Assembly: GCF_045348435.1 (NCBI RefSeq)
Contig: NZ_CP157484.1
Coordinates: 124,001 to 188,000, forward strand
Length of the DNA: 64,000 nucleotides
Direction of reading: 5' to 3'
Origin: Alsobacter sp045348435
GTDB lineage: Bacteria; Pseudomonadota; Alphaproteobacteria; Rhizobiales; Beijerinckiaceae
The notes beneath the pieces were generated by a model. That model did not search any database. It was not told the DNA's origin and saw only the letters and a program-made list of their open reading frames with translations. The translations under genes and the position numbers were made by a program. This document shows, in pieces, positions 51,190 through 60,059 of this stretch. Position 1 is the first letter of the stretch. Every line of letters begins with the position of its first letter.

Positions 51190-53067
51190 TCAGGCCGGCT
51201 TGCCGGCCTTGGCGTCGGGCTTGGAAGCGGGCTTGGCGTCCGCCGCGGCGGCGGGCGCCGCGCGCTTGCGGAACACGCCGCGCAGGTTGTCCCACAACTC
51301 CACCTTCACGCCCTGGCGCTTCATGATGAGGTACTGCTGGGACACCGAGAGCAGGTTGTTCCAGGACCAGTAGATCACGAGGCCGGCCGGGAACGACGCC
51401 AGCAGGTAGGTGAAGAACACCGGCATCCAGGTGAACATCGTCTTCTGGACGGGGTCGGCCGGCTCGGGGTTCATCTTCATCTGGACGAACATCGTCACGC
51501 CCATGATGAGCGGCCAGATGCCGATCATCAGCACGTGCGGCGGCTCCCACGGGATCAGCCCGAAGAGGTTGAACACGGAGGTCGGGTCCGGCGCCGCAAG
51601 GTCCTTGATCCAGCCGAAGAACGGCGCATGCCGCATCTCGATGGTGACGAACAGCACCTTGTAGAGCGCGAAGAACACCGGGATTTGGATCACCACGGGC
51701 AGGCAGCCCGCCACGGGGTTGATCTTCTCCCGCTTGTAGAGCTCCATGAGCTCCTGCTGCTGCTTGACCTTGTCGTCCGGGTACTGCTCCCGCAGCGCCT
51801 GCATCTGCGGCTGCACGGCCTTCATCTTCGCCATGGAGCTGTAGCTCTTGTTGGCGAGCGGGAAGAAGATGGCCTTGACGATCACCGTCACGATCAGGAT
51901 CGCGATGCCGAAATTGCCGACCAGCTTGTAGATGCCGTCCAGCAGCTTGAACATCGGCTGGGTGATGAACCAGAACCAGCCCCAGTCGATCAGCAGCTTG
52001 AAGCGCTCGATCCCCAGCGTGTTCTGGTAAGCGTCGATGGTGTTGACCTCCTTGGCACCGACGAACAGGCGCGTGGTGGAGGCGGCTGGCGTCCCGGCCT
52101 GAACCGTCAGCGGCTGCAGGGTGACGAGCGTCTGGTAGGCCGGCTTCCCCCCGGCGGGCGGCGTCGACACCGTGAAATTGGCCGTATAGGGCGTCTTCTG
52201 GTCCGGGATCAGCGCCGCGGCCCAGTATTTGTCGGTCATGCCGACCCAGCCGCCCGTCGCCTGCGGGAAGCTCTTGCCCTTCTCGGTGGCCGACAGCGCC
52301 GAATCCTTCTCCAGCCCGTCATACTTCTCCTCCTTCAGCCCCTGGTCGCCCAGGATGCCGAGAAGGCCCTCGTGAAGGATGTAGTAGCCCTGCGTCACCG
52401 GCTTGCCGATGCGGCGCACGAAGCCGTAGGGGGTGAGCGACGCGGTCACGCCGTCCTTGGCCTCGACGCTGTCGGCGAGCGTCAGCATGTAGTTGGCGTC
52501 GATCGACACCACGCGCTTGAAGGTGAGGCCCTTGCCGTTGTCCCAGGTCAGGGTGACGGGCTTGGCTTCGGTCAGGGTCTGCGAATCGGCCGTCCAGACG
52601 GTGCTCGGCAGCGGCACGTCCACCGACGCGCCGGCGCCGGGAAGCCAGCCGAGGCGGGCGAAATAGCCCTCCGGCGCGTTGGCCGGCGAGAACACGACGA
52701 TGTTCGGGCTCTTCTTGTCGACGGTCTCGTGATAGTCCTTCAGGGCGATGTCGTCGATTTCCGCGCCGCGCAGGTTGATCGAACCCTGCACGCGGGGCGT
52801 GTCGATCGTGACGCGCCGGCTGCCGAACAGCGCGAGTTCGCGCGTGGGCGCGATCGACGGATTGGCCTGGCTCTCGGACGGCGGCGTGTTGGTCTGCGGG
52901 CTCACGCCCGGGATCGGTCCCGCCTTGTTCTCCGCCGCGACCTTGGCGTTCTGCGCCGCATCCTGCCGCGCCTTGTCCATCGTGGGCACGCCGAAGAAGA
53001 CGTTCCAGCCGATGAGCACCGCCAGCGAGAGGGCGATCGCGAGGAAGAAGTTCTTGTTGTCCTGCAT
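51190..53067 (-). CDS. yidC: Membrane protein insertase YidC
   Basis: Inserts and folds inner-membrane proteins alone or with SecYEG. The 625-residue protein has an N-terminal membrane helix (FFLAIALSLAVLIGWNVFFG), a large periplasmic domain of about 45-360, and the conserved C-terminal helices (FGIAILIVTVIVKAIFFPLA, CLPVVIQIPVFFALYKVLF). The C-terminal tail is Lys/Ala-rich, which helps ribosome contact. It starts 3 bp after the rnpA stop. Confidence 0.96.
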   Translation of the reverse strand: MQDNKNFFLAIALSLAVLIGWNVFFGVPTMDKARQDAAQNAKVAAENKAGPIPGVSPQTNTPPSESQANPSIAPTRELALFGSRRVTIDTPRVQGSINLRGAEIDDIALKDYHETVDKKSPNIVVFSPANAPEGYFARLGWLPGAGASVDVPLPSTVWTADSQTLTEAKPVTLTWDNGKGLTFKRVVSIDANYMLTLADSVEAKDGVTASLTPYGFVRRIGKPVTQGYYILHEGLLGILGDQGLKEEKYDGLEKDSALSATEKGKSFPQATGGWVGMTDKYWAAALIPDQKTPYTANFTVSTPPAGGKPAYQTLVTLQPLTVQAGTPAASTTRLFVGAKEVNTIDAYQNTLGIERFKLLIDWGWFWFITQPMFKLLDGIYKLVGNFGIAILIVTVIVKAIFFPLANKSYSSMAKMKAVQPQMQALREQYPDDKVKQQQELMELYKREKINPVAGCLPVVIQIPVFFALYKVLFVTIEMRHAPFFGWIKDLAAPDPTSVFNLFGLIPWEPPHVLMIGIWPLIMGVTMFVQMKMNPEPADPVQKTMFTWMPVFFTYLLASFPAGLVIYWSWNNLLSVSQQYLIMKRQGVKVELWDNLRGVFRKRAAPAAAADAKPASKPDAKAGKPA

Positions 53068-53070
53068 GGC

Positions 53071-53523
53071 TCAGCGAGTCTCTCGGGGGCGGGGCGCCGC
53101 GGATAGGTCGCGAGACCCGGAGCGGTGTCTGGGGCGTTCAAGGCGGCCGATCGCGTCGACGATGTCCCCGATCAGCGTGGGGAACTCGGCCGACAGCACG
53201 TCCCGCCGCGCGACCACCACATAGTCGAAGCCTTGTTTGGGGACGAGCACCGTCTCCCGCAAGGCCCCGTCGGGGTCCGCGATGCGCCGCAGGGCGGCCC
53301 TCAGCCGACGCTTCACGCGGTTGCGTTCGGTCGCGGTGCCGACCTTGCGGCTCACGGTCAGACCGAAACGGGGACCGGCGGCATCGCCCATCTCGGGCGT
53401 GCGCTCGATCCCCTGCAAAGTCAGTCTCGGCGTATGAAACCGACGCCCTTTGGCGGCGGCCAGGTATTCCGCACGCCTCGTCAGTCGCCCCGGAAAGGTC
53501 CGGGTCCGCGAGGAGTCGGTCAT
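53071..53523 (-). CDS. rnpA: Ribonuclease P protein component
   Basis: The protein subunit of RNase P, which trims the 5' ends of tRNA precursors. The 150-residue protein has the RNR signature in GTATERNRVKRRLRAALRR and GLTVSRKVG upstream of it. The Arg/Lys content is high. The start at 53523 lies 25 bp after rpmH, the usual order. The C-terminal extension (DLSAAPRPRETR) is longer than in E. coli. Confidence 0.94.
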   Translation of the reverse strand: MTDSSRTRTFPGRLTRRAEYLAAAKGRRFHTPRLTLQGIERTPEMGDAAGPRFGLTVSRKVGTATERNRVKRRLRAALRRIADPDGALRETVLVPKQGFDYVVVARRDVLSAEFPTLIGDIVDAIGRLERPRHRSGSRDLSAAPRPRETR

Positions 53524-53548
53524 GACGGGCGCGCCGCGCGCTCTCCGC

Positions 53549-53683
53549 TCAGGCCGAAAGGCGCTTGCGGCCGCGCGCGCGGCGAGCCGCGATCACCTTG
53601 GCTCCGCCCTTGGTGGCCATGCGGGCGCGGAAGCCGTGGCGGCGCTTGCGCACCAGCTTGCTCGGTTGATAGGTCCGTTTCAC
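53549..53683 (-). CDS. rpmH: 50S ribosomal protein L34
   Basis: A 44-residue ribosomal protein beginning (V/M)KRTYQPSKLVRKRRHGF and continuing RARMATKGGAKVIAARR, ending GRKRLSA. This matches L34 throughout. The start codon is GTG at 53683, preceded by GGAG eight bases upstream. It is too short for standard length cut-offs and easily missed. It is the first gene of the rpmH-rnpA-yidC-engB-DUF423 run. Confidence 0.97.
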   Translation of the reverse strand: MKRTYQPSKLVRKRRHGFRARMATKGGAKVIAARRARGRKRLSA

Positions 53684-53815
53684 GGGTCTTCTCCGGTCCG
53701 GCCCGTCCGAAACTCGTCCATGGGCCTGTCAGTCTGGTATCGAACGGCGTCACCGGCGGTCCATCCGCCAGCGATCCCCTTCCGACATGTGCGATGACGC
53801 TCGAAAGCTCGCGGG

Positions 53816-53844
53816 CTTATGGCGGATGAGCGCCTGAAAGTCAA
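53816..53844 (-). promoter_or_regulatory. rpmH: Promoter of the rpmH operon
   Basis: On the minus strand TTGACT (53844-53839) is followed after exactly 17 bp by CATAAG (53821-53816). The predicted start near 53808 gives a leader of about 125 nt before the rpmH GTG. This is the best sigma-70 type match in the 332-bp gap up to the oxidoreductase gene at 54016. The rest of that gap shows no further gene; a promoter for the plus-strand gene was not identified. Confidence 0.65.
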
Positions 53845-54015
53845 CGCGGCCGAGGCCCGTGGCGATCATTCGCGCGAGGGCCTTCGTCGGGGCCCGGCGT
53901 CTCGCCGATACGCGTCCGGCGGCCATTCGCGCGCGCCGTCACGCGGCGATTGCATTCCGGCGCGGGCGCGGGTCTCCTGACGCCGTCCGGCGGCGCGCCC
54001 ACCTCTGAGGCCTGG

Positions 54016-55452
54016 ATGATCGAAAACCTTCTCAAGCCCGATTTGTGCGTGATCGGCGGCGACCCGGCCGGCTCCTCCGCCGCGTTGCTGGCCGCCGCGC
54101 TCGGCGCCTCCGTGATCCTGGTCGAGCCCTCCCGGCCGGCCGGCCTGTCGCCGGACGAGGGCCGTCTCGCCCGGCTGGCCCTCAGGGCCGCCGCCCAGGC
54201 CGCGGACCTGCGGCGGAGTTCGGGGCCCTTCGGGGTCGCGGCGTCCAGGCCCCGGATCGACCTCGCCCGCGCCCTGTCGCATGTCCGAGCCGTCGTGGAG
54301 GCCTCCGCCGCGGACCGCTCGCCGGCCAGGCTCGCCGCCCTGGGCGTGCGCGTGATCGAGGCGGAGCCTTTCTTCGTGGGGCCGCGCCTCCTGCGCGCCG
54401 GCGAGGCCGTGATCCAGGCGCGCCGCTACGTCGTGGCGGCCGGCTCCGCGCCCGCCCTTCCCGCCATCGCGGGCCTCGAGGGCACGCCCTTAATCAACCC
54501 GGATTCGGTCCTGGACCTGGACGCCGCGCCCGGCCGGCTGATCGTGCTTGGGGGAGGGACCGCGGCGCTCGAATGCGCGCAGGCCTTCCGTCTCCTCGGC
54601 GCGGACGTGACGGTGGCGGCGCCCGGCCCGCTGCTCGAGGGCTTCGACGCCGAACTCGCCGCCCAGCTGGCGACGGCGCTGCGGCGTGACGGCGTCGATG
54701 TGCGCGCCAGCGTCCTGGTGTCGCGGGTCGCCCCGCGGGAGGGCGGCGTCGAGGTGACGCTGGAGGGCGGCGAGACGCTGTCCGGCGCGCGCCTGATGGT
54801 GGCCGGGGCGAGGCGGGCCAGCGTCGACGGGCTGGCGCTGGAGGCCGCCGGCGTCCTGACGGATGCGTCCGGCGTCGTCGTCGACGCCCGCATGCGCACC
54901 GCCAACCGGCGGATCTACGCCATCGGAGGTTGCGTCGGCGGCCCGCAAGGCGTTTCGGCGGACCGCTCGCCGGCCCATCCGGGCCTGCAGGCCGCGCAGG
55001 CGGTCCAGAATGCGCTGCTGTGGCGCAACGCCAAGGTCGACGCCGCGCTGGTCCCCAGCGTCGTCGCGACGGCGCCGGAGCTGGCCTGCGTGGGGCTGTC
55101 GGAAAGCGAAGCGCGGATGCGCCACAAAGCGATCCGGGTGCTCCGTTGGCCGTATTCACAGAATGACCGCGCCCGGGCGGAGCGCTTGACCACCGGCGAG
55201 ATCAAAGTCATCACGACCGGGTCGGGCGTGATCCTGGGGGCGGCGATCATCGGCGCCGGGGCGGCTGAGCAGATCGCGACCTGGACGCTGGCGGTGAAGA
55301 AGGGCCTGAACGTTGCCGAGTTCCGCGACCTCGCCTTCCCGCATCCGACCTATGCGGAAGCCTCCCGGCAGGCGGCCCTGTCCTTCTATACGCCCCTGGC
55401 GGCGGGCCGCGGCCTGCGCCGTATCCTGGCGTTCCTGCGCCTTTTCGGCTGA
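54016..55452 (+). CDS. FAD-dependent pyridine nucleotide-disulfide oxidoreductase-like protein lacking the redox disulfide
   Basis: A 478-residue flavoprotein of the mercuric reductase and lipoamide dehydrogenase fold. The FAD-binding start is CVIGGDPAGSSAALLAAALG (11-30), with Asp replacing a Gly. The NAD(P) site is IVLGGGTAALECAQAF. The second FAD motif is IYAIGGCVGG, and the C-terminal dimer domain has FPHPTYAEASRQ with the conserved His-Pro-Thr. The CxxxxC disulfide normally following the first motif is absent: the segment reads PAGLSPDEGRLARLALR. The ATG at 54016 has GAGG five bases upstream. The kinase gene follows after 15 bp. The reaction is unknown; it cannot be a dithiol reductase of the usual type. 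Confidence 0.82.
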   Translation: MIENLLKPDLCVIGGDPAGSSAALLAAALGASVILVEPSRPAGLSPDEGRLARLALRAAAQAADLRRSSGPFGVAASRPRIDLARALSHVRAVVEASAADRSPARLAALGVRVIEAEPFFVGPRLLRAGEAVIQARRYVVAAGSAPALPAIAGLEGTPLINPDSVLDLDAAPGRLIVLGGGTAALECAQAFRLLGADVTVAAPGPLLEGFDAELAAQLATALRRDGVDVRASVLVSRVAPREGGVEVTLEGGETLSGARLMVAGARRASVDGLALEAAGVLTDASGVVVDARMRTANRRIYAIGGCVGGPQGVSADRSPAHPGLQAAQAVQNALLWRNAKVDAALVPSVVATAPELACVGLSESEARMRHKAIRVLRWPYSQNDRARAERLTTGEIKVITTGSGVILGAAIIGAGAAEQIATWTLAVKKGLNVAEFRDLAFPHPTYAEASRQAALSFYTPLAAGRGLRRILAFLRLFG

Positions 55453-55467
55453 GCCGACGGGTCGGCC

Positions 55468-56946
55468 ATGACCAGCCCGGGGAGCGGCCAGCCCGACATC
55501 CGGCCGCCGCCCGGCCCCGACGAAGGTCCGCGCGCCGGCTGGCTGCCCGGTCGGCCTGGGCTGTCCGCCCGCCTGCTCGTGCTCACCGGCCTGTTCGTGA
55601 TGCTGGCGGAGGTGCTGATCTATGTGCCCTCCATCGCGAATTTCCGGCGCAACTGGCTGAACGACCGCATCGGCGCCGCCCAGATCGCCGCGCTCGTGCT
55701 CGACGCCGCGCCAGCGGGCGCGGTGCCGCAGCCGCTCAGCATGAGCCTGCTGAAACAGGTCGGCGCCGTGAACGTGGCCGTCCGGTCGGGCGGAGCGCGG
55801 CGCCTTCTGGCCGCCTCGGACATGCCCCCCACGGTGGCGCTCAACGTCGACCTGCGCGAGATGTCGTTCTGGACGATGATCCGCGACAGCCTCGCCACGC
55901 TGCTGGCGAGCGAGCCCCGCTACATCCGCGTCGTCGGCGGCGGCATGGGGGCGGTGGAGTTCGTCGAGATCGTGCTCGACGAGGCGCCCCTGCGCGCCGC
56001 CATGGTCGGCTTCTCCGCCAACATCCTGGTGGTGTCGCTGATCATCTCCGGCATCACCGCGCTGCTCGTCTACGCCGCCCTCCTGCGCATGATCGTGCGG
56101 CCGGTCCGGCGGCTCACCTCCAACATCGTGGCCTTCCAGCAGGATCCTGAAAACGCCGGGCGGGCAATCCAGCCCTCGGGCCGCTCGGACGAGATCGGCC
56201 TGGCCGAGAAGGCGCTGGCCAAGATGCAGACGAGCCTCGCCGACGAGCTGCGCCACAAGAAGCATCTCGCCGCGCTGGGCCTCGCCGTCAGCAAGATCAA
56301 CCACGACCTGCGCAACCTCCTGGCGTCCGCGCAGCTGTTCTCCGACCGGCTGGGCGCCCTCAGCGATCCGACCGCCCAGCGCCTCGCGCCGCGCCTCATA
56401 GGCGCGCTGGACCGGGCGATCGGGTTTTGCCAGTCGACCCTGGCCTACGGCAAGGCGGTCGAGCGCCGGCCGGCGCTGCAGCCGGTCAGGCTGTCTTCCC
56501 TGGTGGACGAGACCCGCGACCTGCTCGGGCTGTGGGAGGACGCCGAGGGCGCCGAGTTCGAGAACGCGGTGCCGGGCGGCCTCATCGTCTCGGCGGACCC
56601 GGAGCAGCTCTCGCGCATCCTGCTCAATCTGTGCCGCAACGCGCTCCAGGCCGTCCAGGGGCAGGCGGGAGCCAGGATCGTCGTCACCGCCCGGCGAGAG
56701 CCCGGCCGCGTCGAGATCGACGTCTCCGACAACGGCCCCGGCGTGCCGGCCAAGGCCCGCGAGCATCTGTTCACGGCCTTTTCGGGCTCGGGCAGGCCCG
56801 GAGGCACGGGCCTCGGCCTGGCCATCGCGGCGGAGCTGGCCGCCGCCCATGAGGGTTCGGTCGAGCTCGTGCCGAGCGCGGCCGGCGCCCTGTTCCGCGT
56901 CACCCTGCCGGACGAGGCGCCGGGGCGCCGCGCGGGCGGCCGCTGA
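55468..56946 (+). CDS. Orphan sensor histidine kinase
   Basis: A 492-residue membrane kinase. The N-terminal 30 residues are Pro/Gly-rich, then membrane helix 1 (about 32-54), a periplasmic sensor domain (55-180) with no recognised fold, helix 2 (about 182-206), a HAMP-like linker (208-260), and the kinase core. The phosphorylation site is His279 in SKINHDLRNLL. The N-box is NLCRNALQAV (Asn391), the G1 box DNGPGV (421-426) and the G2 box GGTGLGLAI (445-453). It follows the flavoprotein by 15 bp and no response regulator is adjacent, so its partner is elsewhere. Confidence 0.9.
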   Translation: MTSPGSGQPDIRPPPGPDEGPRAGWLPGRPGLSARLLVLTGLFVMLAEVLIYVPSIANFRRNWLNDRIGAAQIAALVLDAAPAGAVPQPLSMSLLKQVGAVNVAVRSGGARRLLAASDMPPTVALNVDLREMSFWTMIRDSLATLLASEPRYIRVVGGGMGAVEFVEIVLDEAPLRAAMVGFSANILVVSLIISGITALLVYAALLRMIVRPVRRLTSNIVAFQQDPENAGRAIQPSGRSDEIGLAEKALAKMQTSLADELRHKKHLAALGLAVSKINHDLRNLLASAQLFSDRLGALSDPTAQRLAPRLIGALDRAIGFCQSTLAYGKAVERRPALQPVRLSSLVDETRDLLGLWEDAEGAEFENAVPGGLIVSADPEQLSRILLNLCRNALQAVQGQAGARIVVTARREPGRVEIDVSDNGPGVPAKAREHLFTAFSGSGRPGGTGLGLAIAAELAAAHEGSVELVPSAAGALFRVTLPDEAPGRRAGGR

Positions 56947-56958
56947 GCCGCCGGCGCC

Positions 56959-59900
56959 TCACTCGGCCGCCAGGGCCGGACGGCGCACGGCGGTGGGCTT
57001 GGCGGCTTCGGCGGGCGTCCTCTTGTCCCGGGCGATGAGCGTGTAGAACATCGGCACCACGAACAGCGTGAAGATCGTGCCGATGGACATGCCGGAGGCG
57101 ATGACCAGCCCCATCGAGAAGCGCGCGGCCGCTCCGGCCCCGCTGGCGGTGAGAAGCGGCGCGACGCCCAGCACCATGGCGGCGGTGGTCATCAGAATCG
57201 GCCTCAGCCGCACCCGCGCCGCCTCCTGGATGGCCTCGCGCCTGTCGACGTTCTTCTTCACCTGGAGATCGTTGGCGAACTCCACCATCAGAATGCCGTG
57301 CTTGGTGATGAGGCCCACCAGCGTGATGAGGCCCACCTCCGTGTAGATGTTGAGCGTCGCCAGCCCCAGATTGAGGAACGCGACCGCTCCGAACATCGAG
57401 AGCGGCACGGACATCATAATGATGAACGGGTCGCGGAAGCTCTCGAACTGCGCCGCAAGCACCAGGTAGATGACGATGACGGCGAGCCCGAACGCCATAC
57501 CGATGGAGCTGCCCTCCTGCACCTCCAGCCGCGACTGGCCGGCGAAGTCTTCGTAGAAGCCCTGCGGCATCACCTGCGCGGCGATGGAGCGCAGCGTCTT
57601 CAGACCCTCGCTCGTCGTCACGCCCGGCAAAGGCAGCGCCGAGAGGGTGGCGGAGTTGAGCTGGTTGAACTGCTCGATGGCGGCGGGAGCGGCGCTGGTC
57701 TCGATCTTCACCAGCGCGGAGATCGGAACCATCGTTCCGTTCGAGGCGCGGACGTAATACTGGCCCAGCCGCTCGGGGTTGAGACGGTCCTCCTGCGCCA
57801 CCTGGCTCACGACGTCGTAGCTGCGGTTGTCGCGGTCGAACTTGGAGATCGTGCCGCCGCCCACCAGCGCGCCCAGCGTGGCCCCGATCTCGCTGACAGG
57901 CACGCCGAGCGCGGCCGCGCGGTCGCGGTCCACCGTGATGCGGGCCCGCGGCGTTTCGAACGACATCGAGTTCTGGACGACGATGAACTTGCCGGACTGG
58001 ACCGCCTTGAGGCGGACCTGCTCGGCCACCTCATAGACCTGCGACGGGTCGCCGATGGTGCGCAGCGCGTACTGGATCGGCAGGCCGCTGCTGGCGCCCG
58101 GCAGGGCCGGGGGCGAGAAGATGAAGGCCTGCAGGCCGGCGTTGGAGTCCAGCATGGACTGGATGTCCTGCTTGATCGCCGCCGCCTTCCTGTGCCGCAG
58201 GCTCCATTCCTTCAGCTTGAAGCCGATGAAGGCCGTGCCGCCGCCGTCCGTGCCGGCGATCATGAAGGTGTCGTCGATCTCCGGGATCTTGTCCTTCGGC
58301 GGCTTCATGAACGCGGAGGCGAAGAGCTGCGTGTAGTCGGACGTGGCGTATTTGGGCGTGTTCACGAGGCCCAGGAACGCGCCCTGGTCCTCCTCGGGCG
58401 CGAGCTCGGAGGGCGTGCGCATGAACATGAACGCCGTCGTGGCCAGCATGGCCAACACGATCAGGAAGGTCACGGGCCGGTAGTCGAGCGAGCCGCTGAG
58501 CCGGCGCCCGTACCAGTTCTCGAGCCGGGTGAAGCTGCGGTCGACGAAGCCGGCGAAGCCTCGGCCGCCGCCATGCGGCTTCAGCAGCCGCGACGACATC
58601 ATGGGCGACAGCGTCACCGCCACGATGCCGGAGATCACCACCGCGCCCGCCAGCGTGAAGGCGAACTCTCGGAACAACGTCCCGGTCAGGCCCTCGGTGA
58701 AGCCGATGGGCGCGTAGACGGCGGCCAGCGTCACCGTCATCGAGACGATCGGGCCGAAGATCTCCCGCATGCCCACGATGGCGGCGTCGACCGGCTTCAG
58801 CCCCTCCTCGATGTGGCGGTGAATGTTCTCCACCACCACGATCGCGTCGTCGACCACGAGGCCGATGGCCAGGACCATGGCGAGCAGCGTCAGCAGGTTG
58901 ATCGAATAGTCGAGCAGGTAGAGGACGAAGCACACCCCCACCATCGACAGCGGGATGGTCACGATCGGGATGACGACGGACCGGAACGAGCCCAGGAAGA
59001 GCAGGATCACCAGGATGACGATCGCGGCCGCCTCGCCGATGGTCTTGAACACCTCGGCGATCGAGGCCGAGATGAAGTTCGACGCGTCGTAGACGATCTC
59101 CGTCGTCATGCCCTTGGGCAGGGTCGGCCGGATCTCGTCGATGGCCTTCGTGACCTGCTTGGCGACGGAGAGCGGGTTGGCGGCGGGCGTCGGCGTGATG
59201 CCGATGAAGGTGCCTTCCTGCCCGTTGAAGCTCACCTTCGTGTCGGTGCTCTTGGGTCCGAGCTCGACCCGGGCCACGTCCCGCAGCCGCACGACATTGT
59301 CGCCGTTGGACCGGATCGGCAGGGCCCCGAAGGTCTCCGGCGTCTGCAGGGTGGTCTGCATCTCGATCGCGTAGGCGACATACTCGTTCTGGGTCTTGCC
59401 GGGCGCGGCCAGGAAGTTGCTGGCCCTCACCGCCGCCACGATGTCGCTCGCCGTCGCGTTGCGCGACGCGAGCTTCACCGGATCGATCCAGATCCGCATC
59501 GAGAAGTCGCGGCCGCCCAGGATGTCGGCCGATCCGACGCCCTCCAGGGTGGCGAAGCGCGGCTGCACCACGCGCGTCAGGAACTCGGAAACCTGCTCCG
59601 GGGTCATCTCGGAGCTGGCGAAGGTGAGGTACATCAGCGCGAAGGTCTGGCCGGTGCCCTTGACCACCACCGGGTCCTCGGCGTCCTTCGGAAGCTGAGC
59701 GCGCACCTGCTGCACCTTGGCGGTGACTTCGGTGAGGGCCGCGTTGGGGTCCGTGTTCAGGCGCATGCGCACCGACACCGTGCTCAGGCCGAGCCGGCTC
59801 TGCGACGTCACATAATCGACGCCCTCGGCGCTCGACACCGCCTTGGCGATGGGCGTCGAGATGAAGCCCTGCATCAGGTCGGCGCTGGCGCCCGTATAGA

Positions 59901-60048
59901 CGGTCGTGATGGTGACCGTGGTCTCGTCGATCTTGGGATACTGGCGCACCTGCAGGCTGATCAGCCCCTGGGCTCCCAGCAGCAGGATCATGAGGCTGAC
60001 CACCATGGCCAGGACGGGACGTCGGATGAAGAGCTCGGTGAAACTCAT
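56959..60048 (-). CDS. RND efflux pump inner-membrane subunit (AcrB/MexF family)
   Basis: A 1029-residue proton-driven efflux transporter. It starts MSFTELFIRRPVLAMVVSLM and has 12 predicted membrane helices with two large periplasmic loops. The proton-relay pair is Asp400-Asp401 in GLVVDDAIVVVENIHRH. Further RND signatures include LPKDAEDPVVVKGTGQ and FRDPFIIMMSVPLSM. It follows the adaptor gene by 11 bp. No outer-membrane channel gene is in the window, so a channel encoded elsewhere would be needed. The substrates are not predictable from sequence. Confidence 0.95.
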   Translation of the reverse strand: MSFTELFIRRPVLAMVVSLMILLLGAQGLISLQVRQYPKIDETTVTITTVYTGASADLMQGFISTPIAKAVSSAEGVDYVTSQSRLGLSTVSVRMRLNTDPNAALTEVTAKVQQVRAQLPKDAEDPVVVKGTGQTFALMYLTFASSEMTPEQVSEFLTRVVQPRFATLEGVGSADILGGRDFSMRIWIDPVKLASRNATASDIVAAVRASNFLAAPGKTQNEYVAYAIEMQTTLQTPETFGALPIRSNGDNVVRLRDVARVELGPKSTDTKVSFNGQEGTFIGITPTPAANPLSVAKQVTKAIDEIRPTLPKGMTTEIVYDASNFISASIAEVFKTIGEAAAIVILVILLFLGSFRSVVIPIVTIPLSMVGVCFVLYLLDYSINLLTLLAMVLAIGLVVDDAIVVVENIHRHIEEGLKPVDAAIVGMREIFGPIVSMTVTLAAVYAPIGFTEGLTGTLFREFAFTLAGAVVISGIVAVTLSPMMSSRLLKPHGGGRGFAGFVDRSFTRLENWYGRRLSGSLDYRPVTFLIVLAMLATTAFMFMRTPSELAPEEDQGAFLGLVNTPKYATSDYTQLFASAFMKPPKDKIPEIDDTFMIAGTDGGGTAFIGFKLKEWSLRHRKAAAIKQDIQSMLDSNAGLQAFIFSPPALPGASSGLPIQYALRTIGDPSQVYEVAEQVRLKAVQSGKFIVVQNSMSFETPRARITVDRDRAAALGVPVSEIGATLGALVGGGTISKFDRDNRSYDVVSQVAQEDRLNPERLGQYYVRASNGTMVPISALVKIETSAAPAAIEQFNQLNSATLSALPLPGVTTSEGLKTLRSIAAQVMPQGFYEDFAGQSRLEVQEGSSIGMAFGLAVIVIYLVLAAQFESFRDPFIIMMSVPLSMFGAVAFLNLGLATLNIYTEVGLITLVGLITKHGILMVEFANDLQVKKNVDRREAIQEAARVRLRPILMTTAAMVLGVAPLLTASGAGAAARFSMGLVIASGMSIGTIFTLFVVPMFYTLIARDKRTPAEAAKPTAVRRPALAAE

Positions 60049-60059
60049 GCGCCGGGTCC

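Noticed and set aside
53684..54015. Chromosomal origin beside rpmH
   Set aside because: In many bacteria oriC and dnaA lie next to rpmH, but no dnaA gene and no cluster of DnaA boxes was seen here.
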